64,000 bases of DNA from Actinoplanes palleronii (GCF_016862315.1 NZ_BOMS01000048.1:28823-92822), one strand, 5' to 3'; shown: positions 29,436 through 39,525, counted from the first letter of the stretch. Notes: generated from the letters alone by a model not told the origin. Numbers and translations are program-made.

Positions 29436-30287
29436 ATGGCCATCGCCACGCAGTCCCGGCCGCGGCCGGACAGCGGCTGGGGCAACCCGATCGGGTACGT
29501 CGCGGTCCTGCTGCTGATCGGCGTCACGCTCGGACCGGTGCTCTACATCATCGTCGGCGGGTTCCGGACCAACTCCCAGATCACCGTCGACCCGGCCGGG
29601 CTGCCGTCCCCGTGGGTGTTCGGCAACTACACCGGCGTGCTGACCAGCTCCACGTTCTGGCGCCAGGTCGGCAACTCCACGATGGTCGCGACCGCCACGA
29701 CCGCCGGGGTCCTGCTGCTGGGTGTGATGGCGAGCTACGTCCTGGCCCGCTACCGGTTCCGGGGCCAGGGCGCGATGTACGCGCTGTTCGCCGCGGGCCT
29801 GATGTTCCCGGCGACGGTCGCCATCACCCCGCTGTACCTCCTGATCAAGAACCTGGGCCTGGTGAACACCCTGCCCGGGGTCATCCTCCCGCAGATCGCC
29901 TTCGGGCTGCCCGCGACGATCATCATCCTGGTCCCGTTCCTGCGGGCGATCCCCAAGGAACTCGAGGAGGCGGCGGCGCTCGACCGTTGCAGCCGGCTCG
30001 GCTTCTTCTGGCGGATCGTGCTCCCGCTCTCGGTACCCGGGCTGATCACGACCGGCATCCTGACGTTCGTCGGCAGCTGGAACAGCTATCTGCTCCCGCT
30101 GTTCATCCTCAACGACCAGGACACCTTCACCCTGCCCCTGGGCGTGCAGGCGTTCGCCTCGCAGTACTCGGTGGACACCGCGAAGGTGCTGGCGTTCACC
30201 TCACTGTCGATGATCCCGGCACTGGTCTTCTTCAGCCTCTTCGAACGCCGCATCGTCGGCGGCCTGACCGGCGCGGTCAAGGGCTGA
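29436..30287 (+). CDS. Sugar ABC transporter permease 2 (BxlG-like)
   Basis: A 283-residue MalG-like permease starting 3 bp after permease 1. It has six membrane segments, and the EAA loop reads ELEEAAALDRCSRLGFFWR, followed by IVLPLSVPG. No ATP-binding subunit follows. Importers of this type in Streptomyces (Bxl, Ceb) use the shared ATPase MsiK encoded elsewhere, and the same is expected here. The last codons overlap the first unit of a degenerate 50-bp repeat. Confidence 0.9.
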   Translation: MAIATQSRPRPDSGWGNPIGYVAVLLLIGVTLGPVLYIIVGGFRTNSQITVDPAGLPSPWVFGNYTGVLTSSTFWRQVGNSTMVATATTAGVLLLGVMASYVLARYRFRGQGAMYALFAAGLMFPATVAITPLYLLIKNLGLVNTLPGVILPQIAFGLPATIIILVPFLRAIPKELEEAAALDRCSRLGFFWRIVLPLSVPGLITTGILTFVGSWNSYLLPLFILNDQDTFTLPLGVQAFASQYSVDTAKVLAFTSLSMIPALVFFSLFERRIVGGLTGAVKG

Positions 30288-30430
30288 CCCCCGTCGACCG
30301 TGTCCCCGACAACCTTGCCGGCCCGGTCACGGGCTGACCCGCCCGTCAGCCGTGTCCCCGACACCCTTTCCGGCCCCGTCATGGGCTGACCCGCCCCGGA
30401 GCCGTGGACAGCGTGGCCCAGACGACCTTG
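30275..30430. repeat. Degenerate 50-52 bp tandem repeat at the importer operon end
   Basis: The phrase GGTCA-GGGCTGACCC recurs at 30275, 30325 and 30377, with shared ACCTTGCCGGCCC blocks between (also near 30424). The repeat spans the permease stop, the short convergent gap and the last codons of the STAS/HATPase gene. It may serve as a transcription end region; no classic terminator was seen. Confidence 0.6.
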
Positions 30431-31218
30431 CCGGCCCGGGCCGGCAGGGCGCCCCAGGCCATCGCGACGGCGTGCACGAGCGGCAGCCCTCTCCCCCGTT
30501 CGGCCAGGGGAAGGGGGCCGTCGTCGCGGGCCGGCACGGGCAGGCGCGGGTATCGGCTGTCCCCGTCCCGGACGGCCAGGTGCAGACGGGCGCCGCTGCG
30601 CGACACGGTGACCACCAGGTCGCCGCCGGCGTGCTGCACGGCGTTGGCGGTCAGCTCGGACACGACCAGGCAGGCGTCGCCTTGCAACGGGAGCAGATGC
30701 CAGCGGTGACACGCCTGCACGACGAGGTCGCGGGCGGCGGCCACCGAGGACGGTCGCGGACCCAGCCGGGCCTGGAGCCGCGATCCGTGCACGAGCCGAC
30801 CGGCCACCGCCCGCCGTGCGTCGGCCATGGTGGCGAACACCGGCATCGGCGGGCCGTCGCCGTTGCGGACCCGGAGGTCCAGCATGGTCGTCGCCGGCAG
30901 GCACAGCACGAGCTGGGCGGGCGCCGGCCCGAGATGAGCTGCCCGGGCCGCCGCCGCCCAGAACCCGCCGCTGACCCCGTGCAGGTCGCCCACGTCGTGC
31001 AGATCGATGATGATCACCGCGGCCGGCCCGGCCAGGCACATCTGCAGGGTGGTGATCACCTGGTTGCCGAGCTCCGGCGACCACCGGCCGTGCACGGTCA
31101 GCTCGACCACCGTGGTGCTCGCGTCCGCGGTGACACCCACCGACACGGCGTGCCGGTCGGTTCCGGTGGTGACCAGGTACGGAGGCCGCGGCGGCTGCGA
31201 CCGCCCGCCGGTTCTCAC
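30379..31218 (-). CDS. STAS domain fused to HATPase_c (anti-sigma kinase-like) regulator
   Basis: A 279-residue cytoplasmic protein. A STAS fold comes first (about 28-125; TVVELTVHGRWSPELG, AVIIIDLHDVGDLHGVSGG), then an RsbW/SpoIIAB-like ATPase (about 155-270) with N-box ELTANAVQH, VRDGDSRYP and GRGLPLVHAVA. Usually the anti-sigma kinase and the anti-anti-sigma STAS protein are separate partners; here they are one chain. The function is probably partner switching in a stress response. The start is GTG 31218, 25 bp after the P-type ATPase stop, and it is the last gene of that minus-strand group. Confidence 0.8.
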   Translation of the reverse strand: MRTGGRSQPPRPPYLVTTGTDRHAVSVGVTADASTTVVELTVHGRWSPELGNQVITTLQMCLAGPAAVIIIDLHDVGDLHGVSGGFWAAAARAAHLGPAPAQLVLCLPATTMLDLRVRNGDGPPMPVFATMADARRAVAGRLVHGSRLQARLGPRPSSVAAARDLVVQACHRWHLLPLQGDACLVVSELTANAVQHAGGDLVVTVSRSGARLHLAVRDGDSRYPRLPVPARDDGPLPLAERGRGLPLVHAVAMAWGALPARAGKVVWATLSTAPGRVSP

Positions 31219-31243
31219 CGGTGGTGTTCTGCGGTCTGCTCGG

Positions 31244-33880
31244 TCATGACAACCTCTTCGGGGTGAGGCCCGCGCCGGTTTCCGGCGCCGGGTGGATACG
31301 ACGGTCGAGGCGGATCGCGGCGTACCCGAGGGTGGCGACGGCCGCGACGATCAGCAGGTCGGCGGCGGTGACCGGTGTGGTGCCGAGCAGTTCGCGCAGC
31401 GGCGGCGCGTAGATCGCGGCGAGTTGCAGCAGCAGGGCGATACCAACCGCGGCGAACAGCATCGGGTTGGCCCGGCTGCCTGGCCGGGCGCGTGATCCCA
31501 CGGCGACCGCGAGCTGGGTGAGGCCCAGGGCCAGGAACGTCAGGGTCTGCCAGGGCCGGTCGGTGGCGTGCGCCCACCAGCCGACACCGACGGTGACCGC
31601 GGAGATGACCGCACCGACCCGCAGGATGCGCTGCCACAGCCCGGCGCCGAGCACGGTCTCGGCCGGCGGGCGGGGCGGGCGGCGCATCGCGGCCGGGTCG
31701 GCGGGTTCACTGCCCATGGCCAGACCGGGCACCCCGTGGGTGACCAGGTTGATCCAGAGAATCTGGGCCGGGAGCAGGGGCAGCGGCAGGCCGACGAACG
31801 GTCCGGCGAGCATCACGGCGATCTCGGCGGCGCCGCCGGACAGGGCGTACAGCAGGAAGCGGCGGATGTTGGCGTAGACGCGGCGGCCCTCCTCCGCGGC
31901 GGCCACCACGGTGCCGAGTTCGTCGTCGGCCAGCACCAGGTCAGCGGCTTGGCGAGCGACCTCGGTACCGCGCTTGCCCATCGCCACGCCGATGTCGGCG
32001 CGGTGCAGCGCCGGGCCGTCGTTGACGCCGTCGCCGGTCATCGCCACGACCTCGCCGGCACTGCGCAGGGCGTCGATGATGGCGACCTTCTGCTGCGGGG
32101 TGGCGCGGGCGAAGACCCGGACGCCGCGAGCAGCCGCCGGGCCGGGTTCGGTGGTACGGCAGTCGACCGCCTCGTCGCCGGCCGCGATGATGCCCAGTTC
32201 GACGGCGATCGCGGCGGCGGTGGCCGGGTGATCGCCGGTGATCAGGACCGGGGTGATGCCGGCGTCCCGGCAGGCGGCGATGGTGGCCGCCGCGGAGGCG
32301 CGCGGCGGGTCGAGGATCGCGACCAGGCCGAGCAGCCGCAGCCCCTGTTCGAAGCCGGCCGCGTCGGCGGGCACGGTGTCGCGATCGGCCTGGGCGACGG
32401 CGAGGACCCGGTAGCCTCCCGCGGCGAACGTCTCGGCCCGGTCGGCGGCGCGGCGCAGCAGGTCCGGCGGGTCGGCGAGGATCTCCGGGGTCAGCAGCGA
32501 CTCCGGTGCGCCCTTGCAGACGATCCGGAGGTGGCCCCCGGGCAGCCGGTGTGCGGTGCTCATCCGCTTGCGGTCGCTGTCGAACGGCGCCTCACCAGCA
32601 CGTGGTGCCGCCTGCTGCGTCGCGGCGACGTCGATGCCGAGCTTGCCGCCGGCGGTCAGCAGCGCGGCCTCGGTGGGATCGCCGACAGCCAGCCAGCCGT
32701 CGTCGCCGGGGCCGGGCGCGCGCAGCGACGCGTCGTTGCAGAGCACCGCGGCTCGCAACAGCTCCTGAAGGTCAGGTGCCTGATCGGCGGAGACGTCCGC
32801 GCCGTCGCGGTGGATCCGCCCGTCCGGGGCGAATCCGGAACCGCTCACCGACGCGTCACCGTGCGCGGTCCACAGCCGGCGTACGACCATGGTGCCCTCG
32901 GTGAGGGTGCCGGTCTTGTCGGTGGCCAGGATCGTCACGGAGCCGAGCGTCTCCACGGCGGGCAGGCGCCGGATGACCGCGTGCCGGGCGGTCATCCGCC
33001 GGGCACCCAGGGCGAGGCTGAGGGTGACCACGGCCGGCAGGGACTCCGGTACCGCGGCGACCACCAGGCTGATCGCCGTGATGATCATCAGTTGCAGCGG
33101 CTGCCCGCGCACCAGGCCGAGGGCGAGGACCGCCGTGCAGAGCAGCAACGAGCCGACGGCGAGTTGCCGGCCCACACCGGCCAGGCGGCGCTGCAGCGGG
33201 GTCAGCTCCGGTGCGGTCACCAGCATGGCGGCGATGCGGCCCAGTGCGCTGGCGGCGCCGGTGGCGGTGATGACGGCCTGTCCGCGACCGCGCACGACCA
33301 CGGTGCCGGCCGACACCCGGGTTGACGCGTCCGCCGGTGGGTCCGCACCGGTGGTCTTGTCGACCGGCGCGGACTCGCCGGTCAGTGCCGCCTCGTCGAC
33401 GAGCAGCGCCACCGACTCCACGATGCGGGCGTCAGCGGGCACGACGTCCCCCTCAGCCAGGACCAGCAGGTCGTCCACGACCAGGTCGGCGGCGGGGACC
33501 TCGCCCTGCTGTCCGTTGCGGATCACCCGGGCGGCCGGCGCGGTCATGGCGGACAGGGCGGTGATGGCCCGCTCGGCTTTGATCTCCTGCAGCACGCCGA
33601 CGGTGGTGTTGACGACGATCACGAGCAGGATGACGGCCGCGTCGGTGAAGTCGGCGGTCGCCAGGGTGAAAGCCGCGGCGGCGAGCAGAACCAGCACCAG
33701 CGGGTCCCGCAGCTGGGTGACGATCCTTCGCCACAGCGGTGCGGGCCGGGGTGCGGGCAGCACGTTGGCGCCGTCGCGGGCCAGCCGCTGCGCGGCCTCC
33801 CGCGACGACAGGCCACCCGGCGAGGATGACGCGGAGGTGCCGGGGGCGTCCGGTGCGACCTGCAGATTCGGTACGGTCAT
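31244..33880 (-). CDS. P-type cation-transporting ATPase (P2-like, Ca2+/Mg2+-type)
   Basis: The start is ATG 33880 (MTVPNLQVAPDAPG); the longer frame runs into the phosphoketolase gene. The product is 878 residues: N-terminal cation ATPase domain (GLSSREAAQRLARDGAN), paired helices, actuator motif LTGES, phosphorylation motif DKTGTLT, hinge GDGVNDGPAL and C-terminal helices with a cation-ATPase C domain. The conserved PESLPA of helix M4 agrees with the P2A group (Ca2+-type pumps). In mycobacteria related pumps (CtpF) belong to the dormancy regulon. It lies 43 bp after the phosphoketolase gene. Confidence 0.9.
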   Translation of the reverse strand: MTVPNLQVAPDAPGTSASSSPGGLSSREAAQRLARDGANVLPAPRPAPLWRRIVTQLRDPLVLVLLAAAAFTLATADFTDAAVILLVIVVNTTVGVLQEIKAERAITALSAMTAPAARVIRNGQQGEVPAADLVVDDLLVLAEGDVVPADARIVESVALLVDEAALTGESAPVDKTTGADPPADASTRVSAGTVVVRGRGQAVITATGAASALGRIAAMLVTAPELTPLQRRLAGVGRQLAVGSLLLCTAVLALGLVRGQPLQLMIITAISLVVAAVPESLPAVVTLSLALGARRMTARHAVIRRLPAVETLGSVTILATDKTGTLTEGTMVVRRLWTAHGDASVSGSGFAPDGRIHRDGADVSADQAPDLQELLRAAVLCNDASLRAPGPGDDGWLAVGDPTEAALLTAGGKLGIDVAATQQAAPRAGEAPFDSDRKRMSTAHRLPGGHLRIVCKGAPESLLTPEILADPPDLLRRAADRAETFAAGGYRVLAVAQADRDTVPADAAGFEQGLRLLGLVAILDPPRASAAATIAACRDAGITPVLITGDHPATAAAIAVELGIIAAGDEAVDCRTTEPGPAAARGVRVFARATPQQKVAIIDALRSAGEVVAMTGDGVNDGPALHRADIGVAMGKRGTEVARQAADLVLADDELGTVVAAAEEGRRVYANIRRFLLYALSGGAAEIAVMLAGPFVGLPLPLLPAQILWINLVTHGVPGLAMGSEPADPAAMRRPPRPPAETVLGAGLWQRILRVGAVISAVTVGVGWWAHATDRPWQTLTFLALGLTQLAVAVGSRARPGSRANPMLFAAVGIALLLQLAAIYAPPLRELLGTTPVTAADLLIVAAVATLGYAAIRLDRRIHPAPETGAGLTPKRLS

Positions 33881-33923
33881 GGTGATTGCCGCCAGGTGGG
33901 TTCGTGGTCGAGTCGGATGCCGC

Positions 33924-36299
33924 TCAGGGCGTGTGCGGCCAGACCCAGTCGCGGATCTCGGGCAGGTCCTCACCGGTACGGCGTACGAAAGCGCGGTGTT
34001 CGGCTCGCTTGTCGACCATCTGCTGGCGCAGGACGGCGGCCTTACGGCCCAGACCGGGAACCCGGTCGATGACGTCCATGACGAGGTGGAAGCGGTCCAT
34101 GTCGTTGACGACGAGCATGTCGAACGGCGTGGTCGTGGTGCCTTCCTCCTTGTAGCCGCGCACATGCAGGTTGTCGTGGTTGGTGCGCCGGTAGGTCAGC
34201 CGGTGGATCAGCCACGGGTAGCCGTGGTAGGCCATGATGACCGGCCGATCGGTGGTGAAGATCGCGTCGAATTCCGGGTCCGGCAGGCCGTGCGGGTGTT
34301 CGGAGACCGGCTGCAGGCGCATCAGGTCGACGACGTTGACCACCCGCACCTTGAGGTCGGGGAGGTGCCGGCGCAGCAGGTCGGTGGCCGCGAGGATCTC
34401 CATGGTCGGTACGTCACCGGCGGCGGCCAGGACCACGTCGGGGTCACCGTCGTCGTTGCCGGCCCAGTCCCAGATGCCCAGGCCGCGGGCGCAGTGCAGG
34501 GCGGCGGCGTCCATGTCGAGCCAGGTCGGCGCGGGTTGTTTGCCGGCCACGATGACGTTGATGTAGTCGCGGCTGCGCAGGCAGTGGTCGGCGACCGACA
34601 GCAGGGTGTTGGCGTCCGGCGGCAGGTAGACCCGGACCACTTCGGCCTTCTTGTTGACGACGTGGTCGATGAAGCCGGGGTCCTGGTGGGAGGTGCCGTT
34701 GTGGTCCTGGCGCCAGACGTGCGAGGTCAGCAGGTAGTTCAGCGACGGGACGGGTTTGCGCCAGCCGAGGTGCCGGGTCGTCTTGAGCCATTTGGCGTGC
34801 TGGTTGACCATCGAGTCGACGATGTGGACGAACGCCTCGTAGCAGGAGAACAGGCCGTGCCGGCCGGTCAGCAGGTATCCCTCCAGCCAGCCCTGGCAGG
34901 TGGTCTCGGACAGGATCTCCATGACCCGGCCGTGCCGGTCCAGGTGCTGGTCGACGTCGTCGACCCGGGCCTGCCAGGCCTTGCCGGTGGTGTCGAGGAC
35001 CGCGCCGAGCCGGTTCGACTCGGTCTCGTCCGGGCCGACCACCCGGAAGTTGCGGAAAGCGGCGTTCGCGGCCATCACGTCGCGCAGCCAGCCACCCAGC
35101 ACCCGGGTCGCCTCGGCGGTCTCGCCGGCCTTGACCGCGTGGTCACGGAACTCCGGCAACTCCAGATCGCGCGGGAACCGGCCGCCGTTGGCGTGCGGGT
35201 TCGCCGACATCCGCAGGTCACCGCGGGGCAGCCAGTCGACCACCCAGGACTGCGGGACGCCGTCGGCGTCGAACAACTCGTCGGGACGGTAGGAGGTCAT
35301 CCAGGCGTGCAGGGCGTCCAGGTGTGCGGCGTCGTCGCGGGCCGCGGTCAACGGCACCTGGTGGGCGCGCCAGGTGCCCTCCACCTGCAGGCCGTCGACG
35401 ACCTTCGGGCCGGTCCAGCCCTTCGGCGTACGCAGCACGATCATCGGCCAGCGCGGACGATCGGTGACCCCGTCCTCGCGGGCGGCCCGCTGGATCTCGG
35501 TGATCTCGTCGAACACCGTGTCGAGGGTCGCCGCCAGGAGCTGGTGAACAGTGGCCGGGTCGTCGCCGGCGACCAGGTACGGCCGGTGGCCGTACCCCTC
35601 GAGCAGCGCGCACAGCTCGGCGTCGCCGATCCGCGCCAGCACCGTCGGGTTCGCGATCTTGTAGCCGTTGAGGTGCAGGATCGGCAGGACCGCGCCGTCA
35701 CCGACCGGGTCGAGGAACTTGTTCGAGTGCCACGACGCCGCGAGGGGCCCGGTCTCGGCCTCCCCGTCGCCGATCACGCACGCGACGACCAGCTCGGGGT
35801 TGTCCAGGGCGGCGCCGTAGGCGTGCGACAGCGAGTAGCCGAGCTCGCCGCCCTCGTGGATCGAGCCGGGTGTCTCCGGTGCGACGTGCGACGGGATACC
35901 GCCGGGGAACGAGAACTGGGTGAACAGCCGCTGCATGCCCGCGGTGTCCCGCGAGATCCGCGGATAGACCTCCGAGTACGTACCTTCCAGCCAGGTGTTC
36001 GCGACCAGACCCGGACCGCCGTGACCCGGACCGGTCACGTAGAGAACCTCCCGGCCGCGGGCCGCGATGATCCGCGACAGGTGGGCGTAGAGCAGGTTCA
36101 GCCCGGGAGTGGTCCCCCAGTGCCCGAGCAGCCGCGGCTTGACCTGCGCCGGCTCCAACGGCTCGCGCAGCAGCGGATTGCCCATCAGATAGATCTGCCC
36201 GACCGACAGGTAGTTCGCGGCCCGCCAGTAGCCGTCGATGCGGCGCAGCTCGTCGGTGCCCAGCGGCTCGCCGTGCACCACCTCGAGGATGTCGTTCAT
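33924..36299 (-). CDS. xfp: Xylulose-5-phosphate/fructose-6-phosphate phosphoketolase
   Basis: A 791-residue protein, the normal family length. Characteristic parts are [16 protein letters not shown] near the N-terminus, the thiamine-binding region [19 protein letters not shown], and [11 protein letters not shown]. It cleaves xylulose-5-phosphate (and often fructose-6-phosphate) with phosphate to acetyl phosphate plus glyceraldehyde-3-phosphate (or erythrose-4-phosphate). This gives a short route from the xylose and arabinose released by the neighbouring locus to acetate or acetyl-CoA. The gene is also in line with stress genes (Acg, P-type ATPases), so a role in low-oxygen energy supply is just as likely. 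It starts at ATG 36299, with a 275-bp gap upstream that contains no gene. Confidence 0.95.
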   Translation of the reverse strand: MNDILEVVHGEPLGTDELRRIDGYWRAANYLSVGQIYLMGNPLLREPLEPAQVKPRLLGHWGTTPGLNLLYAHLSRIIAARGREVLYVTGPGHGGPGLVANTWLEGTYSEVYPRISRDTAGMQRLFTQFSFPGGIPSHVAPETPGSIHEGGELGYSLSHAYGAALDNPELVVACVIGDGEAETGPLAASWHSNKFLDPVGDGAVLPILHLNGYKIANPTVLARIGDAELCALLEGYGHRPYLVAGDDPATVHQLLAATLDTVFDEITEIQRAAREDGVTDRPRWPMIVLRTPKGWTGPKVVDGLQVEGTWRAHQVPLTAARDDAAHLDALHAWMTSYRPDELFDADGVPQSWVVDWLPRGDLRMSANPHANGGRFPRDLELPEFRDHAVKAGETAEATRVLGGWLRDVMAANAAFRNFRVVGPDETESNRLGAVLDTTGKAWQARVDDVDQHLDRHGRVMEILSETTCQGWLEGYLLTGRHGLFSCYEAFVHIVDSMVNQHAKWLKTTRHLGWRKPVPSLNYLLTSHVWRQDHNGTSHQDPGFIDHVVNKKAEVVRVYLPPDANTLLSVADHCLRSRDYINVIVAGKQPAPTWLDMDAAALHCARGLGIWDWAGNDDGDPDVVLAAAGDVPTMEILAATDLLRRHLPDLKVRVVNVVDLMRLQPVSEHPHGLPDPEFDAIFTTDRPVIMAYHGYPWLIHRLTYRRTNHDNLHVRGYKEEGTTTTPFDMLVVNDMDRFHLVMDVIDRVPGLGRKAAVLRQQMVDKRAEHRAFVRRTGEDLPEIRDWVWPHTP

Positions 36300-36574
36300 C
36301 AGAGTGCCATCGGCGTACGAGACGTGCCGGCCGCGATGAGAGTGATCCGCACATGTTCCATGGGGAGTTTCCTGACTTCGGCCGTAGCCGGATACTTCGT
36401 ACGCGAGAACAGTCCGTGCGAAAAACGCACCTGATCACTGCGGAGACGAAGAAACGCCAAGAGATCCGCGGCAGCCAACTACCAGCCACCGGGGTCCACG
36501 GCGGCGCCCTCACCCTACGCTTGTCCCAGCCGCTCGCCGATGGCCAGGTTGGTGCGGGCAGCCGCCGCGCACCG

Positions 36575-37834
36575 TCAGCGGCCGGGCTGTCCACCGCTGA
36601 GCATCACGAACTGACACGAGCCGTCATGATGTCTGTGCAACGTGCACGTGTCTCCGGTGGGCAGATGCACGCGGCCGCATTCGCCCTGGTGAACGAGTTC
36701 TTCGTTGATGGACGGGATGTGCAGTTCCGGCAGGTCGCCGCAATCGAGGTTCTCGTGCACCAGGTCCTCCTCGGGTAGATCAGATGGCGGGGTGGGTGCG
36801 TCGGTCGCCGCTCGCTCGACGGTCTGGCCGGTGGACAGCCGTGGGGTGTGCGGGCCGTCAGCGGCGGTGGGGTCGAGCGCGGTGAAGCGCAGGACGAGGA
36901 ACGGGTGCCCGGCGCCGTCAAGCAGTTCACGCACGGCCTCCCTGCTGGCGGGGACCTCGATGGTCGCGCTCAACGGCAGGACCGCCACCTCGATCTCGGT
37001 CGCCGTCAGCCACGCCGCGGACAGCGCCTCGCCGGCGCGTATCCAGTCCAGCGGCTGGTCCTCATCGCCGTAGAGGATCGCGTACGCCGCGCTGCGATCG
37101 TTCGCCTCGCCGACCAGCATGTCGCCGCGGTGGCCGAAGTCGCGGCGGACCACCGTGGCCGGCGCGGCCGCGGGCGGGAGCACCGCGCCCGGAAGGCCGG
37201 TGTCACCAGGACGAACGCCGCCGGCCCACCGCTGAAGCTCCGCCTGCCAGGCCGGTCCGTCAGTCTCGGTTCGATGAGCGTCATCGGCGGCCCGGGCCAG
37301 CCCGAAGGCCTGACGGGGGCGCAGCAGAAGCAGCGAGGAACCCTGCGATGCCGCGGCCGCGACGATCGGGCGCAGCTTGTCGGCGTCGAGGTGCACGCCG
37401 GCGACCGGTCGCCGGTCGGTGTATCGCCGCCCGACGGCCCGCAGACGAGCGATCGACTCCGGTTCGATCGGGATCCGCCCGTCGACGCGCACCGTCGCGA
37501 GGTGATCGGACGACCCGGTGCCGGGTGCCCGGATGACCGTGGTGTGCCAGCCGGCGGCCGCGAGACTGACCAGGGCATGATGCAGTGCCGCACCACAGCT
37601 CACGGTGGCCAGCCGGCGATCGGGGTCGGCGACCGCCAGGGTGCGAGCGGGGTCAAGGGCAAGGTCGAGGACGTGACCGTGCTGCCGCCAGTGCCACGGC
37701 TGCGTGTTGAGGATCGACGGCGCATCTCCCGCCGTCGCGACCGCGTCGTCGAGAGCCTGGGCCTCGGCCGTCCCGATCGACACCTCCGCCGCCACGGTGG
37801 CTTCGGTTCCGTAGACGCTCATCGGTGCCGTCAT
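36575..37834 (-). CDS. Acg-family nitroreductase-like protein with extra C-terminal tail
   Basis: The start is ATG 37834 (MTAPMSVYG), overlapping the kinase stop (ATGA). The product is 419 residues. Residues 1 to about 330 match the Acg/Rv2032 type: SILNTQPWHWR, DPDRRLATVSCGAALHHAL and RRYTDRRPV. These proteins have a nitroreductase fold with FMN but poor reductase activity, and in mycobacteria they are induced in dormancy. Residues about 335-419 form an extra tail rich in His, Cys and acidic residues (HLPTGDTCTLHRHHDGSC) that I do not recognise. It could bind metal. Codon use of the tail looks like the rest, so it seems to be a real fusion rather than read-through. Confidence 0.85.
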   Translation of the reverse strand: MTAPMSVYGTEATVAAEVSIGTAEAQALDDAVATAGDAPSILNTQPWHWRQHGHVLDLALDPARTLAVADPDRRLATVSCGAALHHALVSLAAAGWHTTVIRAPGTGSSDHLATVRVDGRIPIEPESIARLRAVGRRYTDRRPVAGVHLDADKLRPIVAAAASQGSSLLLLRPRQAFGLARAADDAHRTETDGPAWQAELQRWAGGVRPGDTGLPGAVLPPAAAPATVVRRDFGHRGDMLVGEANDRSAAYAILYGDEDQPLDWIRAGEALSAAWLTATEIEVAVLPLSATIEVPASREAVRELLDGAGHPFLVLRFTALDPTAADGPHTPRLSTGQTVERAATDAPTPPSDLPEEDLVHENLDCGDLPELHIPSINEELVHQGECGRVHLPTGDTCTLHRHHDGSCQFVMLSGGQPGR

Positions 37835-39525
37835 GCTGTTCCGCCGTCGTGTCGGATCGTCGCGAATCCCGGGAAGTTCCCGTTGAGGACCTGGCCGGCT
37901 TTGGCGAGCAGTTCGGCGCTGGAGAACGGCTTGTCGACAAGGATCGCGCCGGGCTCGAGCCGGCCCTGGGACGCCAGGACCGGTTGGGCATAGCCGGACA
38001 TGAACAGGACCGCGATGTCGGGTCGGATCTCCCGAACCCGTTCGGCGACTTCCTTGCCGCGCATCCTGGGCATCACGACGTCGGTGACGAGCAGGTGGAT
38101 CTCGCCGACGTGGGTGGTGGCCAGAGCGATCGCGCCCACGCCGTCCCCGGCGGTGATCACGTGGTATCCGCTGCGGGTGAAGATCCGTTCGGTGACCTCC
38201 CGCAGCGCTTCTTCGTCTTCCACCACGAGAACGGTCTCCCCGGCGGGGACGCGGTAGTACGGTGCCGGTTCGGCGATCCGGATCGCGGCCTCGCTGGTGA
38301 CCGGCAACATGATGGTGAAGGTGGTCCCGGCGCCAGGCGCCGACTTGATGGCGATGGTGGCCTCGGCCTGGGTCACGATCCCGTAGACGGTGGCCAGACC
38401 GAGTCCGGTGCCTCCGGCATCGCGCTTCGTCGTGAAGAACGGCTCGAACACGTGGGCGACGATCTCGGCCGGCATGCCGGTGCCGGAGTCGCCGACCCGC
38501 AGCCGTACGTAACGGCCGGCCGGTGCGGGACTTCCGCCGGCTATCGATTCGGTGTCGACGGTGATGTTGGCGGTGTCGATGCGCAGCGTGCCGCCGCCGG
38601 GCATCGCGTCGCGGGCGTTGACCGCGAGGTTGACCAGGATCTGTTCGACCTGCCCCGGGTCGGCCAGGACCGGCCACAGCTCGTCGGACCGGCCGATGAG
38701 CAGTTCGACGTCCTCACCCAGGGTCCGGTGCAGGAGCTGTTCCACCTCGCCGACCACATCGTCGAGGTTGATCACCCGGGCCTGGGCCACCTCACGCCGG
38801 GCGAAGGCCAGCAATTGATGGGTCAGCGCCGTGGCACGTTGCGCGGCACGTTCGATCTGTCCGACGTCGCGCTGCGCCGTGTGCAGCCGCTGCTGCCAGT
38901 CGGGTGGCGCGTCGCAGGCGGCAGCCAATTCCTCGGAGACGAACGCGGCGTAGTTGAGGATCACCGCGAGCAGGTTGTTGAAGTCGTGTGCCACCCCGCC
39001 GGCGAGGCGTCCCAGTACCTCCAGACGCTGATTCTGCTGCGCTTGGGCCATCTGGATGCGGCTGGTCGTCAAGCCGCTGCCCTGGGCCGGTTTTTGCGAA
39101 GATCGCTCGACGTAGGCGTCGAAACTGTCCTGCGCCTCCGACGGTTCGCCCTGGCGACCAGACACCATCACCACGCCGACGACAGCGTTGGCGTCGTCGA
39201 GGATCGCGGACATCGTCACTGACACCGCGAGCACCGACTGGTCCTTGCATATCCGCTGCGTCTCATATCTTTCGGTCGGCTCACCCCGCAGCACCCGATT
39301 GAGAGCCTCGGTCTCCTTCGCCCGGAAATCCGGTGCGATGATCGCCTGCCGGGCCTGGCCGATGATTTCCTCCGCCGAATACCCGTACAGGCCGGTCGCG
39401 GCGGCGTTCCAACTGTTGATCACGTCCAGGCGGGTGGAGCCGATTATCGCGTCATGAGTCGACGCCAGCATCGCGGCCAATTCCACCCGTTGAGCGGCAG
39501 TTTCGCCCTTAACGACGTTAATCAC
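37831..39525 (-). CDS. PAS-containing hybrid histidine kinase with receiver domain
   Basis: The start is GTG 39525, chosen because GGAGGG lies 6 bases upstream. The product is 564 residues. There is no membrane segment. A PAS domain (about 12-130; STHDAIIGSTRLDVINSW) is followed by HisKA with the phospho-His in GGVAHDFNNLLAV (near 178), HATPase (NLAVNARDAMPGGG, GDSGTGM, GGTGLGLATVYG) and a C-terminal receiver (about 435-555; phospho-Asp in LLVTDVVMPRM, Lys in LVDKPFSS). The HDFNNLL form of the H-box and an attached receiver are typical of soluble hybrid kinases. The signal is unknown. No response regulator gene lies beside it. It is coupled to the Acg gene. Confidence 0.9.
   Translation of the reverse strand: MINVVKGETAAQRVELAAMLASTHDAIIGSTRLDVINSWNAAATGLYGYSAEEIIGQARQAIIAPDFRAKETEALNRVLRGEPTERYETQRICKDQSVLAVSVTMSAILDDANAVVGVVMVSGRQGEPSEAQDSFDAYVERSSQKPAQGSGLTTSRIQMAQAQQNQRLEVLGRLAGGVAHDFNNLLAVILNYAAFVSEELAAACDAPPDWQQRLHTAQRDVGQIERAAQRATALTHQLLAFARREVAQARVINLDDVVGEVEQLLHRTLGEDVELLIGRSDELWPVLADPGQVEQILVNLAVNARDAMPGGGTLRIDTANITVDTESIAGGSPAPAGRYVRLRVGDSGTGMPAEIVAHVFEPFFTTKRDAGGTGLGLATVYGIVTQAEATIAIKSAPGAGTTFTIMLPVTSEAAIRIAEPAPYYRVPAGETVLVVEDEEALREVTERIFTRSGYHVITAGDGVGAIALATTHVGEIHLLVTDVVMPRMRGKEVAERVREIRPDIAVLFMSGYAQPVLASQGRLEPGAILVDKPFSSAELLAKAGQVLNGNFPGFATIRHDGGTA

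Noticed and set aside
36300..36574. DosR-type box before phosphoketolase
   Set aside because: The stress-type gene set suggested one, but I could find no GGGAC/GTCCC pair with proper spacing in this gap or in 39526-39787.
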